Shown: in pieces, positions 42,148-51,504 of the stretch
Layout: each line of letters opens with the position of its first letter
Numbering within the stretch: the first letter of the stretch is position 1
Origin: Roseimarinus sediminis
Lineage (GTDB): Bacteria > Bacteroidota > Bacteroidia > Bacteroidales > Prolixibacteraceae
Assembly: GCF_050433125.1 (NCBI RefSeq)
Contig: NZ_JBNPXV010000004.1
Span: 124,001-188,000, forward strand
Direction of reading: 5' to 3'
DNA: 64,000 bases
Translations under genes and position numbers: made by a program
The notes under the pieces: generated by a model
What the model was told of the DNA's origin: nothing
Database searches by the model: none
The model's input: the letters and a program-made list of their open reading frames with translations, nothing else

Positions 42148-43650
42148 TTAGATGTAAATATCTCTTTTTCCGCTTTTTATGAGTTCGTAGTTCCGCATGA
42201 AATCGTTGAATATTTTCCCATTGTTTTTCATGAAGAAGTCCTGATTTTTAATTTCCCCAATTTCCTGCTCAATCAGTTTTTCCCCAATTGCCTTGGTTTC
42301 GGGCGAGGCATAGTCGTCGAGGTATTCGCGGTAGGTGAGTACTGCGTTGAGCTTACAAAACTTTCCTTCCACACAGTGTTTCAGCATGCCCATGATGGTA
42401 TCGCCGGTTCGTCCGCAACGATAGCCGGCTGTACAAAACGAGGAAATCATGCCCATTTCGCCTACTTCTTTAATGATGGAATCGAGACTACGTCCATCGC
42501 CAATGGTAAACTGCTCTGTATTGCGGTCTTCTGCCGGGTTGCATTCCTGGTATGCCCCAATTCCAATACGGGTCGATGCATCGGTTTGCGTGCAGCCCAA
42601 TTTGATGATCTCACGTTTGATTTCGGGTTGTTCGCGTGCCGTAATAATTAAACCCGGGTAAGGTAAGGCCAGGCGAAGTACAGCAACAAGCTTTTTAAAA
42701 TCGTCGTCGTTAACCAGGTATTTTGAGCTGGTGCTGAGCAGCGATCCTGAAGCGGGAGTAAGCCGGGGTACAGATACTGTGTGCGGGCCAACACCAAATT
42801 GTTTTTCCAGTTCGGCTGCGTGAGCAACCAAGCCAAGCACTTCAAAACGCCAGTCGTACAAACCAAACAAGGCACCAATGGCTACATCATCGATGCCAGC
42901 TTCCTGAGCCCGGTGCAGGGCATACAGGCGCCACTGATAATTGCCTTTTAGTGTTTTTGGAGGATGCACGGCCTCATAAGTTGCCTTATGATAGGTTTCC
43001 TGAAAAACCTGATAGGTGCCTATTCCGGCTTCCCTGAGTCGCTTCAGATCGGCGATGCTCATGGGAGCAGCATTGATATTCACTCTTCGTATCGAAGTGC
43101 TACGGCCACTCACCGGTGCTTTTCGCTCAACCGAATACACTGCTTTAATGGTCTCGACCATGTAATTGATGTCGCTTTGCGGATGTTCGCCATAAACCAT
43201 GATCAGCCTTTTGTGGCCGGTGTCGAGTACCGATTCGGTTTCTTTTATAATTTCATCGCGGGTGAGGATTCTTCGTACTTCGCCTTTGTTTTCGGTTCTG
43301 AAACCACAGTAGGCACAATTGTTAACGCACAAGTTGGAACAATAAAGCGGCGCAAAAAATACAATCCTGTTGTCGTAAACTTTACGTTTTATTTCAAGCG
43401 CTGCTTCATTGATCTCATTCCATAAATCACTGCTCGTAACATGCATTAATTTAGCAGTTTCTTCAAGGCTAAGTGCTTCAATCGATTTTGCTTTGGCAAT
43501 AATTGCCCTTACTTCGGCATCCGAAGGTGCTTTGCTGCTTTCAAGTACTTTGTGCAGGGCTTCTTCGTCGATAAAGTCATTACCATTGTCGAGATAAGCT
43601 AAATTTTCTTCAGGTTTGATGGCCTGTTTAATCCATTCTTTTGTTTGCAT
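42148..43650 (-). CDS. HydG-like radical SAM enzyme ([FeFe]-hydrogenase maturase family)
   Basis: 500 residues, HydG/ThiH-type tyrosine lyase family. The radical SAM cluster motif C-x3-C-x2-C is Cys108, Cys112, Cys115 in CVNNCAYCGF. HydG carries a C-terminal C-x2-C-x22-C that binds the auxiliary cluster making the CO/CN complex. Here Cys406 and Cys432 are kept with exact spacing, but the middle position is Gly409 (FCTAGYRCGRTG), while new Cys residues stand at 412 and 426. The rest (PLYCSNLCVNNC, RRVNINAAPMS, VPRLTPASG, LTYREYLDDYA) is HydG-like. HydE and HydF are not in the window. It may be a HydG with alternative cluster ligands or a paralogue with another product. Confidence 0.85.
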   Translation of the reverse strand: MQTKEWIKQAIKPEENLAYLDNGNDFIDEEALHKVLESSKAPSDAEVRAIIAKAKSIEALSLEETAKLMHVTSSDLWNEINEAALEIKRKVYDNRIVFFAPLYCSNLCVNNCAYCGFRTENKGEVRRILTRDEIIKETESVLDTGHKRLIMVYGEHPQSDINYMVETIKAVYSVERKAPVSGRSTSIRRVNINAAPMSIADLKRLREAGIGTYQVFQETYHKATYEAVHPPKTLKGNYQWRLYALHRAQEAGIDDVAIGALFGLYDWRFEVLGLVAHAAELEKQFGVGPHTVSVPRLTPASGSLLSTSSKYLVNDDDFKKLVAVLRLALPYPGLIITAREQPEIKREIIKLGCTQTDASTRIGIGAYQECNPAEDRNTEQFTIGDGRSLDSIIKEVGEMGMISSFCTAGYRCGRTGDTIMGMLKHCVEGKFCKLNAVLTYREYLDDYASPETKAIGEKLIEQEIGEIKNQDFFMKNNGKIFNDFMRNYELIKSGKRDIYI

Positions 43651-44161
43651 GGCTTTCGGTTTGATGGTGTAAAAGTACAGGAATAGAAAGACAGAAAAAA
43701 CAACATTTGTTACAAATTAAACAAAGAGATGAAGAAAGTTGGAAATTGGATGAAAGAAAGAGGAATTATTTCATTAAAAGTCGTTTAGCTCAGAATAAAA
43801 ACAAAAAAAAAGGATAGATAAAATACCTATCCCTTTAAACTAACTAATCTAACTAAACCTAACTAAACTAAACCTAACTATGAAAACTTATCTTTGTGAT
43901 CTAAATCGTCTGTTTTAAAACAAATGAACTAAGCGTTCAATTGATGGGACAAATATATGTTGTACAGCATAAACTTATGTTACCTGAACATTAATTTTAG
44001 AAATAAATGTAAAAAAGACTTTTTTAAATGGGTTTAAAAAATGGCTTAAGGAGGAAATGATGCGTTTTAATCATGTTTTTTCGACTTTGTAAATTCTAAT
44101 ATTGTTTTTTTATGAAGCTTTTCAAATTGAAGTTTTTGAAGCCTCAAAAGTTAGTTAACCG
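43651..44161. other. 511-bp intergenic region with hairpin and TAACTAAA repeats
   Basis: Contains a hairpin (GGATAG 43812-43817 with CTATCC 43827-43832) followed on the minus strand by nine T residues, then a run of CTAACTAA-type repeats (43839-43880). A TATCTTTG -7-like element lies at 43889-43896 on the + strand and a TATATTTG at 43957-43950 on the minus strand. No protein gene is seen. The arrangement could hold a small minus-strand RNA of about 130 nt ending at the hairpin; evidence is weak. Confidence 0.4.
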
Positions 44162-45679
44162 ATGAAGGAATCAAAAAGAAAGAGCGGGATCTTATTGCAT
44201 ATTAGTTCATTACCTTCCCGCTTTGGTGTTGGTGATTTAGGATCTGAGGCTTATCGCTTAATCAGGCAACTGGCTTCGCATGGCTTTTCGGTGTGGCAAA
44301 TGTTGCCGCTTGGCCCCCACGGACCCGGCAACTCTCCTTATCAGGCATATTCTGCCTATGCAGGCAATATTATTTTTATAGCTCCTGACCTCTTGCTTGA
44401 ATGGGGTATTTTAATGCCCGAAGATACAGCCTGGTCTGAATCCTTTTCAGAAAAGAAAGTTGAATACGATCAGGTGATGCGTTTTAAAAGTGCACTGATG
44501 AAAAAAGCCTGGGGACGTTTTCAGGCCCTGGACGACGGTCCGTTTCACGCCGAATTCCATCGTTTTATCGATGAACATAACTGGTGGTTACACGATTATG
44601 CTTTGTACAAAGTTTGCAGGAGCTATCATAACGACGAACCCTGGAACCAGTGGCCGGAGCAACTGGCGAAACGCGATGAAGCTGAACTGGAACGTTATGG
44701 AACAATGTTAGCTGATGACCTGATACAGGAAAAATTCATTCAGTTTATTTTCTTCAGACAATGGTTCAAATTAAAACAATATGCCGAAGCGCATCAGCTT
44801 GAATTGTTTGGCGATTTGCCCTTGTATGTGGCCCACGACAGCGCCGATGTGTGGGCCAACCAAAAGCACTTTTTGCTGGATGATCGGGGAGAGCCCTTGT
44901 TGAAAGGTGGCGTTCCGCCCGACTATTTTAGCGAAGACGGCCAGTTGTGGGGAAATCCGGTATACAATTGGGAGGAGCTGAAACAAACGCACTATCACTG
45001 GTGGATAGCCCGTTTGTATTTCAATTTTCATCTTTATCATTTACTACGAATCGATCACTTCAGAGGGCTTGAATCTTTCTGGGCCATACCAGCTGATGCC
45101 GACACTGCCCGTAACGGTGAGTGGATGAAGGCACATGGAGACGAGTTGCTGGCGATAATGAAAAAGCGCATGGGCGATTTGCCTATTGTTGCTGAGGATC
45201 TGGGCATTATTACACCAGCGGTCGAAGCACTTCGTCATCGCTACAATCTGCCGGGCATGAAAGTGTTGCAGTTTGCCTACGAATCGGATGAAAGCAATGA
45301 ACATCTGCCTCATAACTTTCATGGCCGCAATGTTGTTTATACTGGTACACACGATAACTCGACACTGACTGGATGGTGGAAACAGTTGAACAATGCAGCA
45401 AAGCAGCGGGTTCGTCAATATGCACCTCATCCGAAAAAGTCGGTTCCCGACAGGTTGATAGAACTGGCATGGTCGTCGACAGCCGAAATTGCCATTGTAC
45501 CCATGCAGGATCTGCTCAAACTCGATGCACAAGCCCGAATGAATATACCCGGGACTGCAACAGGAAACTGGACCTGGCGCTGCACAGGTAAACAACTTAA
45601 GCATGATGCATTTAAGCGCATGCAAAAAATGAATAAGCTTTATAACCGATACAATGAGTTCGATTTACACCGTAGGTGA
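44162..45679 (+). CDS. malQ: 4-alpha-glucanotransferase (amylomaltase)
   Basis: 505 residues, GH77. Transfers alpha-1,4-glucan segments in maltodextrin or glycogen metabolism. Catalytic residues are visible in the usual order: Asp in LLRIDHFRGLESFW, Glu in IVAEDLGIIT, Asp in YTGTHDNSTLTGWW. SSLPSRFGVGDLG and GPHGPGNSPYQAYSA mark the N-terminus, and NIPGTATGNWTWR the end. Compact bacterial form without extra N-terminal carbohydrate-binding modules. Its 3' end overlaps the next gene by 26 nt, so glucan processing and sugar phosphorylation are coupled. Confidence 0.96.
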   Translation: MKESKRKSGILLHISSLPSRFGVGDLGSEAYRLIRQLASHGFSVWQMLPLGPHGPGNSPYQAYSAYAGNIIFIAPDLLLEWGILMPEDTAWSESFSEKKVEYDQVMRFKSALMKKAWGRFQALDDGPFHAEFHRFIDEHNWWLHDYALYKVCRSYHNDEPWNQWPEQLAKRDEAELERYGTMLADDLIQEKFIQFIFFRQWFKLKQYAEAHQLELFGDLPLYVAHDSADVWANQKHFLLDDRGEPLLKGGVPPDYFSEDGQLWGNPVYNWEELKQTHYHWWIARLYFNFHLYHLLRIDHFRGLESFWAIPADADTARNGEWMKAHGDELLAIMKKRMGDLPIVAEDLGIITPAVEALRHRYNLPGMKVLQFAYESDESNEHLPHNFHGRNVVYTGTHDNSTLTGWWKQLNNAAKQRVRQYAPHPKKSVPDRLIELAWSSTAEIAIVPMQDLLKLDAQARMNIPGTATGNWTWRCTGKQLKHDAFKRMQKMNKLYNRYNEFDLHRR

Positions 45680-46580
45680 AACCACCTTTGACATCGTATT
45701 CAGGGATGGGCAGCCAACCGGAGCATTTGTTGGCGGAAGTGTGCTAAATACTTCATTAACACTTGGCCGGCTGGGGCTCCCTGTAAGTTTTATTTCCCGA
45801 ATGGGAAAGGATAAGATTGGCGATTTATCGTTGCGCTTTTTGAAGGAAAACGGAATTAACTGCGAATATATCAGCAGGTTTGATGGTAATTCACGACTGG
45901 CACTTGCCTTTCTCGATCAGGATAACAATGCCAGCTATCAGTTTTATAAGGCGGAAAAGGCACCTGCTCTTTTTTTTCCAGAGCCCCGGGTCAACGATAT
46001 CATCACTTTTGGATCGACCAATGCGCTCAGAGACGAAGGCCGCAACAGCCTTTTACTTTTCCTTAATCAGGCACACGATAAAAATGCCTTAACTGTATAC
46101 GATCCCAACATCAGAGAATTTGGACCACTTGAAATTATTGAAATCAGAAGAAAATTTGAGGAGAATATTTACTTATCGAAGGTACTAAAAGGATCAACCA
46201 CCGATTTTGAACGCTTGTACGATACTTCGGATGTTGATGAGTTATTTAAAAAATTCAGGGATTTTGGTGTTGAAATACTAATTATCACTTCTGCTGAAAT
46301 GCCGGTAAGCATCTGTACCAAAAACATCTCGTTAAGCATTCCTGTTGAACCGCTTCAAACGGTGAGCACGATTGGTGCCGGCGATAACTTTACCGCCGGA
46401 TTGATTTATGGTTTTTATCACTATGGTATTCGGACGACAGACTTAAATCAGCTAAGTGAAAATACCTGGCGTAAAATTATTGGCTTTGCCCTGACCCTTT
46501 CTTCAGAGGTTTGCCGTTCCGAATCGAACTATATTTCAAAAGCCTTTGCACGCCAATTTGAGAAAATGATTGCTTTATAA
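45654..46580 (+). CDS. PfkB-family sugar kinase
   Basis: 308 residues, ribokinase fold. GGSVLNTSLTLGRLG near the start replaces the usual GG-x-x-N sugar-contact motif, and the ATP/anion-hole motif is TIGAGDNFTAGLIYG with catalytic Asp in GAGD. Fructokinase-like length and features; the substrate may be fructose or another ketose, and it cannot be fixed from sequence. Start overlaps the end of malQ by 26 nt; the end overlaps the convergent hydrolase gene by 6 nt. Confidence 0.88.
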   Translation: MSSIYTVGETTFDIVFRDGQPTGAFVGGSVLNTSLTLGRLGLPVSFISRMGKDKIGDLSLRFLKENGINCEYISRFDGNSRLALAFLDQDNNASYQFYKAEKAPALFFPEPRVNDIITFGSTNALRDEGRNSLLLFLNQAHDKNALTVYDPNIREFGPLEIIEIRRKFEENIYLSKVLKGSTTDFERLYDTSDVDELFKKFRDFGVEILIITSAEMPVSICTKNISLSIPVEPLQTVSTIGAGDNFTAGLIYGFYHYGIRTTDLNQLSENTWRKIIGFALTLSSEVCRSESNYISKAFARQFEKMIAL

Positions 46581-47390
46581 GGTTGCCTTATTTAAAAAGT
46601 CAGCAACAAGGTCAGAAAACTCGTCAGGTTTTTCGGCATGGAGAAAATGACTGGTTCCTTCGAGCGTCACAATTTCAGCCTCGGGATACATCTTTTTTAT
46701 AAGTTGTTCATCGTCAGGCTGAATGTAGCCCGACAACTCTCCTTTGATGAAAAGAACGGGATATTGCATGATGGGAATCTGGTCCGAATAATCGTCGATA
46801 TCCACTCCCGAAATGATATGGTCTAACTCAGCCTTTAAAACCGGCACATTAATTTTCCACTCATAGTGCTTTTTACTTCGTTTCAGGTTTTTCAGTATGA
46901 ACTGACGAATGTGCTTTTCAGGAAGCTTGTTTTTGAGTGCCTGATCAACTTCCCTGCGGGTATTGTACTTACTTAGCTCGAGTTCACTCAGCGTGATGAG
47001 AATTTTTTGATGAAAATCATACTGTATGGCCGATGCCGGATTTTTCAGATAGTTGCGCGGAGCGATGTCGGCTACAGTGAGCGACAGAATTTTTTCAGGG
47101 TAATCGGCGGCAAAAGCGATGGCGACTTTACCTCCCATGCTGTGCCCCAGTACATGAGCTTTTTCAATTTCAAGCTCGTGCATCAGCCAGGCCAGGTCGG
47201 TTAACATGTCATCGTAGCTATGACTGTTGTCGTGAGGAGAGGCACCATGGTTTCGATGATCGACCGTGATTACCCTGAACTTATCAGCAAGTTTTTTGGC
47301 AATCTGCATCCAGTTGTCCGACGACCCATATAAGCCATGAAGAATGATCAGGGCTTCTCCTTTTCCTTCTGTTCGATAAAACAAATTCAT
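46575..47390 (-). CDS. Alpha/beta hydrolase (YbfF-like esterase)
   Basis: 271 residues. Oxyanion-hole region LIILHGLYGSSDNW, nucleophile elbow GHSMGG (Ser), acid in FIKGELS region and catalytic His in GTSHFLHAEKP. DHRNHGASPHD after the second strand is typical of the YbfF/ABHD11 group of acyl-CoA or ester hydrolases. No signal peptide. It begins 1 nt after the pdxJ stop, so it is in one transcript with pdxJ; a functional link is not evident. Confidence 0.88.
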   Translation of the reverse strand: MNLFYRTEGKGEALIILHGLYGSSDNWMQIAKKLADKFRVITVDHRNHGASPHDNSHSYDDMLTDLAWLMHELEIEKAHVLGHSMGGKVAIAFAADYPEKILSLTVADIAPRNYLKNPASAIQYDFHQKILITLSELELSKYNTRREVDQALKNKLPEKHIRQFILKNLKRSKKHYEWKINVPVLKAELDHIISGVDIDDYSDQIPIMQYPVLFIKGELSGYIQPDDEQLIKKMYPEAEIVTLEGTSHFLHAEKPDEFSDLVADFLNKATL

Positions 47391-47391
47391 T

Positions 47392-48111
47392 TTAGTTAAT
47401 CTTCAGGCAGTCGAGGTAAGCATGAATTGTTTTTTCCAGTCCCATGTAAAGTGCGTCAGCTATCAGGGCATGTCCGATGGAAACTTCTTCAATAAATGGA
47501 ATATTCTGAATCAAGTATTTCAAATTATCGAGATTGAGATCGTGCCCTGCATTAATCTGCAAGCCTGCTTCGCGGGCTTTTTGTGCTGCGAGAACAAAAG
47601 GTCTGACCGCTTTTTCGGGTGAAAGCGGAAAGTTGCTGGCATAGGGCTCGGTGTACAATTCGACACGATCGGCTCCACAAACAGCAGCTCCTTCGATGTG
47701 TTCGGGATTTGTACCCGTAAAAACAGAGACCCTGATTCCTTTTGCATGAAATTGTTTGATGACGTCGGTGAGAAAACTGCGGTGTCTAATGGTGTCCCAG
47801 CCTGCATTCGAAGTAATGGCTTCGGGAGGATCGGGGACCAGAGTAACCTGCTCGGGAATTACTTCACAAACCAAATCGATAAACTGGCTTACAGGGTAGC
47901 CTTCTATGTTGAATTCGGTGCTTACCAAAGGACGTAGTTCTCTTACATCGTTGTAACGAATGTGTCGTTCGTCGGGGCGCGGATGCACGGTGATACCCTG
48001 CGCTCCAAAACGCTGACAGTTTACTGCCGACTCCACCACGTTGGGTATGTTGCCTCCACGGGCATTCCTGATGGTGGCAATTTTGTTGATATTTACACTT
48101 AAGCTGGTCAT
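47392..48111 (-). CDS. pdxJ: Pyridoxine 5'-phosphate synthase
   Basis: 239 residues. Joins 1-deoxyxylulose-5-phosphate and 3-amino-2-oxopropyl phosphate to give pyridoxine 5'-phosphate, the ring-closing step of the route that also uses PdxB. Signatures: LSVNINKIATIRNARGGNIP, ITVHPRPDERHIR, FNIEGYP, VTLVPDPPEAITS, GADRVELYTEPYA, INAGHDLNLDNL and SIGHALIADAL. Substrate-binding His and Glu residues are in place. Full length. Confidence 0.97.
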   Translation of the reverse strand: MTSLSVNINKIATIRNARGGNIPNVVESAVNCQRFGAQGITVHPRPDERHIRYNDVRELRPLVSTEFNIEGYPVSQFIDLVCEVIPEQVTLVPDPPEAITSNAGWDTIRHRSFLTDVIKQFHAKGIRVSVFTGTNPEHIEGAAVCGADRVELYTEPYASNFPLSPEKAVRPFVLAAQKAREAGLQINAGHDLNLDNLKYLIQNIPFIEEVSIGHALIADALYMGLEKTIHAYLDCLKIN

Positions 48112-48334
48112 GCGATATAAATTTTGGCCTGCAATTTACAACTTTTTCATCTTATATTATTCATTTCCTTTTTGCAGGAAGAGCAATTGCCGGTATCGAT
48201 GGCCAATGGTGACTCTGCTTTTATTCGAAGTATCATTTACAGTAAAAAAATCTTGATTAAATTCTTTCGGGGCTCATAAAAAAAATGTAGGTTGGCATTC
48301 GAAAACAGCGTATATTAACAATAAACAGTTTAAA

Positions 48335-49000
48335 GTGATAGCACGTGAACTCATATCGCCGGGGATTCCTTGTTTAACTTGTTCCGATACAGGCCAAAAA
48401 GCCATCAACATCATGGAATCGGTAAGGGTTTCACATTTGCCTTTGCTCAATGGAACTGAATATCTTGGATTGATATCCGACAAGGATGTATATGACCGTA
48501 ATCTTGAACAGGGTGAACTGGGTGCGCAGAACATTCCGCTTGCCCGTCCTTATATCAAGGCCAATCAACACATATACGAGGTTGCGCGATTGATGCTCGA
48601 TTTGCGTTTATCACTTATTCCGGTTCTGGAAATGAACAATGAATATGCGGGATCAATTACCATTCATGACCTATCATTACAATTAATCGATCTGGTGACT
48701 GTCAATGATCCGGGAGCAGTCATTGTGCTGGCACTTCACCCCAACGATTATTCTCTTTCGCAAATTGCCCAGATTGTCGAATCAAATAACGCCAAAATAT
48801 TGAGTCTGTACACAAAAAGCCCTGAAAATTCAATCGAAATGGATGTAACCCTAAAGGTTAATCTAAGCGACATTTCATCAATTATTCAGACATTCGTGCG
48901 TTATGATTACAATATTAAGGCAGTTTATATGGACGCTTCGCTAATACATGACATGTACAGTGAGCGTTATGAGCTTTTTATGAAATATATGAATTTTTAA
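48335..49000 (+). CDS. CBS-domain protein with ACT-like C-terminus
   Basis: 221 residues from a GTG start. Two CBS motifs form a Bateman module (about 1-60, VSHLPLLNGTEYLGLISDKD; about 75-130, LSLIPVLEMNNEYAGSITI). The last 80 residues alternate strands and helices (GAVIVLALHPNDYSLSQIAQ) like an ACT domain. The module probably senses adenine nucleotides. It ends 13 nt before nadK, so it may be co-transcribed and regulate, or respond to, NAD(P) or ATP status (inference). Confidence 0.85.
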   Translation: MIARELISPGIPCLTCSDTGQKAINIMESVRVSHLPLLNGTEYLGLISDKDVYDRNLEQGELGAQNIPLARPYIKANQHIYEVARLMLDLRLSLIPVLEMNNEYAGSITIHDLSLQLIDLVTVNDPGAVIVLALHPNDYSLSQIAQIVESNNAKILSLYTKSPENSIEMDVTLKVNLSDISSIIQTFVRYDYNIKAVYMDASLIHDMYSERYELFMKYMNF

Positions 49001-49013
49001 AAGCAGTTAATCC

Positions 49014-49895
49014 GTGAAAATTGCAGTCTATGCCAACGAAATGAAAGAAGAATATCTGTCTGTTTATGAGCGGATTTTTACTTTTTTCGATAAATATTCC
49101 ATTGAATTACTACTTGCCGATAAAATACATCAGTTGTTGATTGATGAGTATCATTTACCAGTTCAGGATATTTCGCTTTTTGGAAAAAAACAGCCTCTTC
49201 CACCTGATGTCGATGTGATTCTATCGATTGGTGGCGATGGTACTTTTCTAAGTGCCGTAGCCTATGCCCTGGAACTGAATATTCCTGTTGCCGGAATCAA
49301 TTGTGGCCGGCTGGGCTTTCTGGCCGATATTAACAGTGAAAATCTGGAAGAAGCACTTGGCGATTTGTTGCATGGTAATTACGAGCTCGAATATCGTTCC
49401 TTGCTGCAGGTGGTTGAGCCTCCCCATTTATTCACGGGGATTAATTATGCAATTAATGAACTGACAGTTCACAAGCTTGATAATTCATCGATGATTAAAA
49501 TCGAAACATTGATTAATGGCGAATTTTTGGCAAACTATTGGGCCGATGGACTGATAATCAGTACGCCAACCGGATCAACAGCCTACTCGCTCAGTGTTGG
49601 AGGTCCCATTGTGATTCCCGATCTGGCGGGCTTAATCATTACCCCGATTGCCTCGCACAATCTTACTGTACGTCCGGTAGTTGTACCCGATGATGTTGAA
49701 ATCGAGTTACACATCGAGGGACGGGGGAATCAGTTCCTGGTTTCATTCGATCATCGGTCGGAACCTTGCGACTTTTCTACTTCACTGAAAATTAAAAAAG
49801 CTCCGGTAAATGTTGCTGTGGTAAAACTTCCCGGGCAATCGTTTTATGCCACCCTGCGAAACAAATTAATGTGGGGAGCCGACCGGCGCAATTAA
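49014..49895 (+). CDS. nadK: NAD kinase
   Basis: 293 residues from a GTG start. Phosphorylates NAD to NADP. The GGDGT motif is at 73-77 within LSIGGDGTFLSA, NCGRLGFLAD follows, and the second conserved region is DGLIISTPTGSTAYSLSVGG. No alternative ATG fits the N-terminus (KIAVYANEM). It opens the conserved envelope block; PorG-like, uppS, bamA and skp genes follow. Confidence 0.96.
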   Translation: MKIAVYANEMKEEYLSVYERIFTFFDKYSIELLLADKIHQLLIDEYHLPVQDISLFGKKQPLPPDVDVILSIGGDGTFLSAVAYALELNIPVAGINCGRLGFLADINSENLEEALGDLLHGNYELEYRSLLQVVEPPHLFTGINYAINELTVHKLDNSSMIKIETLINGEFLANYWADGLIISTPTGSTAYSLSVGGPIVIPDLAGLIITPIASHNLTVRPVVVPDDVEIELHIEGRGNQFLVSFDHRSEPCDFSTSLKIKKAPVNVAVVKLPGQSFYATLRNKLMWGADRRN

Positions 49896-49974
49896 AAAAA
49901 AGCCAGGTAAAACAATTTTTGTTTCACCTTTCAGTTAATGATTTAGGCCCCTAAGGTTTTTACAATATTTATGT

Positions 49975-49982
49975 TATTTTTG
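49975..49982 (+). promoter_or_regulatory. -7 element upstream of the PorG-like gene
   Basis: TATTTTTG fits TAnnTTTG and lies 86 nt before the ATG at 50069; the -33 half is not clear. Confidence 0.45.
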
Positions 49983-50068
49983 CAGCACGCTGAAAGAGCT
50001 GAATTTGGGCTTATCCGGGATGTTGCTATTTTTCCGGATTTTTATTTTGTAAGAAAAAAGATTGCACA

Positions 50069-50746
50069 ATGCCCGTAAAACTATTTGTAACCATACTGTT
50101 GTTTCTAAGCACTACAATTCATATAAAAGCCCAGCAACAAACCGCTGATTTTGGTCTGTTTGCAGGTGGAGCAACTCCCTTTAGCGACTATTCCAGCATT
50201 CAACCATTACAATCGCTTAATTTAAACATGGGACTTTTTTACCGTTACAATTTTAATTCAAGAATCAGCTTCCGTGTGTTGGGAATATATGGCAGGGTAG
50301 GAGCCACCGGTTACCTCGATGATAACACAACTGAACTATCATTTAATAAACCGGTATTCGATTTGGGCGCAGCTGTTGAAGTTAATTTTCTGGATTTCTT
50401 GCTGGGAGTTGAAAAAATGAATTTCAGTCCTTACCTTCTTTATGGAGCCGGAGTTTCCTTTTATTCTTCGGATGCATTTAATACCGTTATTACACCCAAC
50501 ATTGCATTGGGAGGCGGAATAAAATATGCCCTCACCAAGCGGTGGGGGATCGGGGCTGAAATTTCTACCCGAAAATTATTTAACGATGATTTGGATAACC
50601 TTAACAACCCATACAGTACAATATTTCTGGAAGATGTTAACGATAATTGGCACAATAATGATTGGGTAAATTATTTTGGTTTAACTTTGACCTATAAATT
50701 TTACTGGGGTAAAAAACCATGTCCTGCATACAATAGTATTAATTGA
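50069..50746 (+). CDS. PorG-like outer-membrane beta-barrel protein (DUF6089)
   Basis: 225 residues with a signal peptide (cleavage near residue 21, IKAQ). Alternating strands rich in Gly/Tyr/Phe with barrel-type motifs (DFGLFAGGATPFSDYSSIQP, GLFYRYNF, PYLLYGAGVSFY, WGIGAEISTRKLFNDDLDNL). Location just before uppS-bamA-skp-skp is where porG lies in Porphyromonas gingivalis, so I assign it to the PorG/DUF6089 group. PorG is an outer-membrane part of the type IX secretion system; whether this organism has that system is not shown by the window. Confidence 0.8.
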   Translation: MPVKLFVTILLFLSTTIHIKAQQQTADFGLFAGGATPFSDYSSIQPLQSLNLNMGLFYRYNFNSRISFRVLGIYGRVGATGYLDDNTTELSFNKPVFDLGAAVEVNFLDFLLGVEKMNFSPYLLYGAGVSFYSSDAFNTVITPNIALGGGIKYALTKRWGIGAEISTRKLFNDDLDNLNNPYSTIFLEDVNDNWHNNDWVNYFGLTLTYKFYWGKKPCPAYNSIN

Positions 50747-50748
50747 AA

Positions 50749-51504
50749 ATGAGTTGCTTAGATAATATTGATAAAAACAGATCACCCAGGCATGTTGCCA
50801 TCATTATGGATGGAAACGGACGATGGGCTGCAAAACGCGGTAATGAAAGAACCTTCGGACACGAGCATGGGGTAGAGGCTGTCAGGTCTTCAATCAGGGC
50901 TGCAGCAAAAGCAGGGGTTGACTACCTTACGCTTTATGCCTTTTCTACAGAAAACTGGAACCGGCCCAAATTTGAGGTCGATGCACTAATGGCCTTGCTG
51001 GTGAGCGTGATAAAAAACGAAACAGACGAACTAAATAAAAATAATGTCCAGCTCAAGGTAATTGGCGATCGGGATAGTTTACCCCGCAGAGTAAAAAAAG
51101 AATTGGATAAAATGATTAGCCATCTGTCTGCAAACACCGGATTAACAGTAGTTATGGCCCTTAGCTACAGTTCGCACTGGGAAATCATAAATGCTGTTAA
51201 ATCGATTGCATCCGATGTTAAAAAAGAAAAAATATGCCCCGAAGATATTTCACGGGAACTCTTTGATAGCTATCTTGCCACCGCTGAAATTCCAGATCCG
51301 GAACTAATGATCAGAACCAGCGGTGAAAGCAGACTCAGTAATTTCTTATTGTGGCAGTTAGCCTATTCGGAGTTATATTTTACACCAAAGTTGTGGCCTG
51401 ATTTTAAGGAAGAAGATTTTTATGAAGCAATCTGTGATTTTCAACAACGTGAACGCCGTTTTGGCAAAACAAGTGAGCAAATCAAAAAACCTAATTTGAA
51501 GTAA
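50749..51504 (+). CDS. uppS: Undecaprenyl diphosphate synthase (cis-isoprenyl transferase)
   Basis: 251 residues from the ATG at 50749; a TTG at 50743 overlaps the preceding stop. Adds isopentenyl units to farnesyl diphosphate to give the lipid carrier for peptidoglycan and LPS sugars. Catalytic Asp21 lies in IIMDGNGRWA, followed by FGHEHGVEA, the LYAFSTENW motif and the C-terminal LMIRTSGESRLSNFLLWQLA. The stop codon shares one base with the bamA start. Confidence 0.96.
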   Translation: MSCLDNIDKNRSPRHVAIIMDGNGRWAAKRGNERTFGHEHGVEAVRSSIRAAAKAGVDYLTLYAFSTENWNRPKFEVDALMALLVSVIKNETDELNKNNVQLKVIGDRDSLPRRVKKELDKMISHLSANTGLTVVMALSYSSHWEIINAVKSIASDVKKEKICPEDISRELFDSYLATAEIPDPELMIRTSGESRLSNFLLWQLAYSELYFTPKLWPDFKEEDFYEAICDFQQRERRFGKTSEQIKKPNLK

